This document shows, piece after piece, positions 6,142 through 6,385 of a stretch of DNA of 6,385 nucleotides (the first letter of the stretch is position 1; every line of letters begins with the position of its first letter). The notes beneath the pieces were generated by a model that saw only the letters and a list, made by a program, of their open reading frames with translations, searched no databases and was not told where the DNA came from. The stretch is taken from contig CAITOG010000249.1 in the NCBI GenBank assembly GCA_903893955.1, positions 1 through 6,385 of the forward strand, given 5' to 3'. Origin of the DNA: an uncultured Actinomycetes bacterium (GTDB lineage: Bacteria; Actinomycetota; Acidimicrobiia; Acidimicrobiales; RAAP-2). A program made the translations under genes and the position numbers.

Positions 6142-6385
6142 ATGTCACCGCGACGAATCGCCATCGTTCCCCACACCCACTGGGACAGGGAGTGGTACTC
6201 ACCCTTCCAAACGTTTCGCATGGACCTCGTCGAGATGCTCGACGACCTCCTCGATCTCATGGAGGATGACCCGACCTACGCCCGCTTCCTCCTCGATGGC
6301 CAGATGGCCGTCATCGATGACTACCTCGAGATCCGGCCCGAGAACGAGGGGCGCCTCAGAGCACTGGCGCAGGCCGGCAGGATCA
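6142..6385 (+). CDS. Glycoside hydrolase family 38 alpha-mannosidase (N-terminal part, cut by window edge)
   Basis: The frame is open from ATG 6142 to the right edge, giving 81 residues. It opens with IAIVPHTHWDREWYSPFQTF, the hallmark N-terminus of GH38 retaining alpha-mannosidases. H13 and D15 of the HTHWD motif correspond to zinc ligands in the family. It continues with FLLDGQMAVIDDYLEIRPEN (49-68), which resembles the same region of E. coli MngB (mannosylglycerate hydrolase), and ends where a GPWY motif would be expected next. Full-length family members are about 800-1000 residues, so only the start of the catalytic domain is present. There is no signal peptide, so a cytoplasmic enzyme acting on imported or internal mannosides is likely; the substrate is not determinable here. 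ATG 6142 is preferred because relatives begin just before this motif and a -10 sits at leaderless spacing. An in-frame ATG at 6100 would add 14 residues unlike the family. The gene is divergent from the synthetase. Confidence 0.92.
   Translation, partial: MSPRRIAIVPHTHWDREWYSPFQTFRMDLVEMLDDLLDLMEDDPTYARFLLDGQMAVIDDYLEIRPENEGRLRALAQAGRI

Noticed and set aside
923..6330. CTCGAG as a DNA uptake, recombination or restriction-modification signal
   Set aside because: Fourteen of 17 copies are in-frame Leu-Glu codon pairs, so coding bias explains the enrichment better; it is reported only as a codon-pair observation.

Overview
The window is a densely coding, high-GC stretch (roughly 60-65% G+C by eye). 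It holds four complete or near-complete genes, two genes cut by the window edges, and only two intergenic gaps (4 bp and about 48 bp). Codon choice is rich in C and G. The peptide-transporter ATPase is a fused two-domain protein, GTG starts occur, and the divergent promoters look suited to leaderless mRNAs. Together these point to an Actinomycetota bacterium, possibly of the Acidimicrobiia type. That placement is inference from style, not from a marker gene.

Layout. Positions 1-1891 (+ strand) carry the two membrane permeases of a peptide/nickel-type ABC importer: a DppB/OppB-family permease truncated at the left edge, then a DppC/OppC-family permease starting 2 nt after its stop. Positions 6093-1896 (- strand) form a tightly packed three-gene unit, transcribed right to left: a MatB-like acyl-CoA (malonyl/methylmalonyl-CoA type) synthetase, ribonuclease HII (rnhB), and a fused DppD-DppF-type ATPase. 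Both junctions in that unit are TGATG overlaps, where stop and start share one base, so translational coupling is likely. The permease pair and the ATPase gene converge tail to tail with 4 bp between stop codons. Positions 6142-6385 (+ strand) hold the N-terminus of a GH38 alpha-mannosidase, divergent from the synthetase and cut by the right edge.

How the genes fit together. The two permeases and the fused ATPase together supply the membrane and motor parts of one importer. The substrate-binding protein is not in the window and probably lies upstream of position 1. It is odd that the ATPase is on the opposite strand, coupled to rnhB and an acyl-CoA synthetase. RNase HII is a housekeeping ribonucleotide-repair enzyme with no obvious functional link to transport.

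I do not see a mobile element, CRISPR array, RNA gene or exotic defence system. The items most worth checking are the tail-to-tail split of the transporter genes, the double TGATG operon with rnhB inside it, the overlapping divergent leaderless-type promoters at 6094-6141, a long insert between the last two catalytic aspartates of RNase HII, two Cys4 sites in the fused ATPase, and a strict codon-pair preference (every Leu-Glu pair in the window is CTC-GAG).
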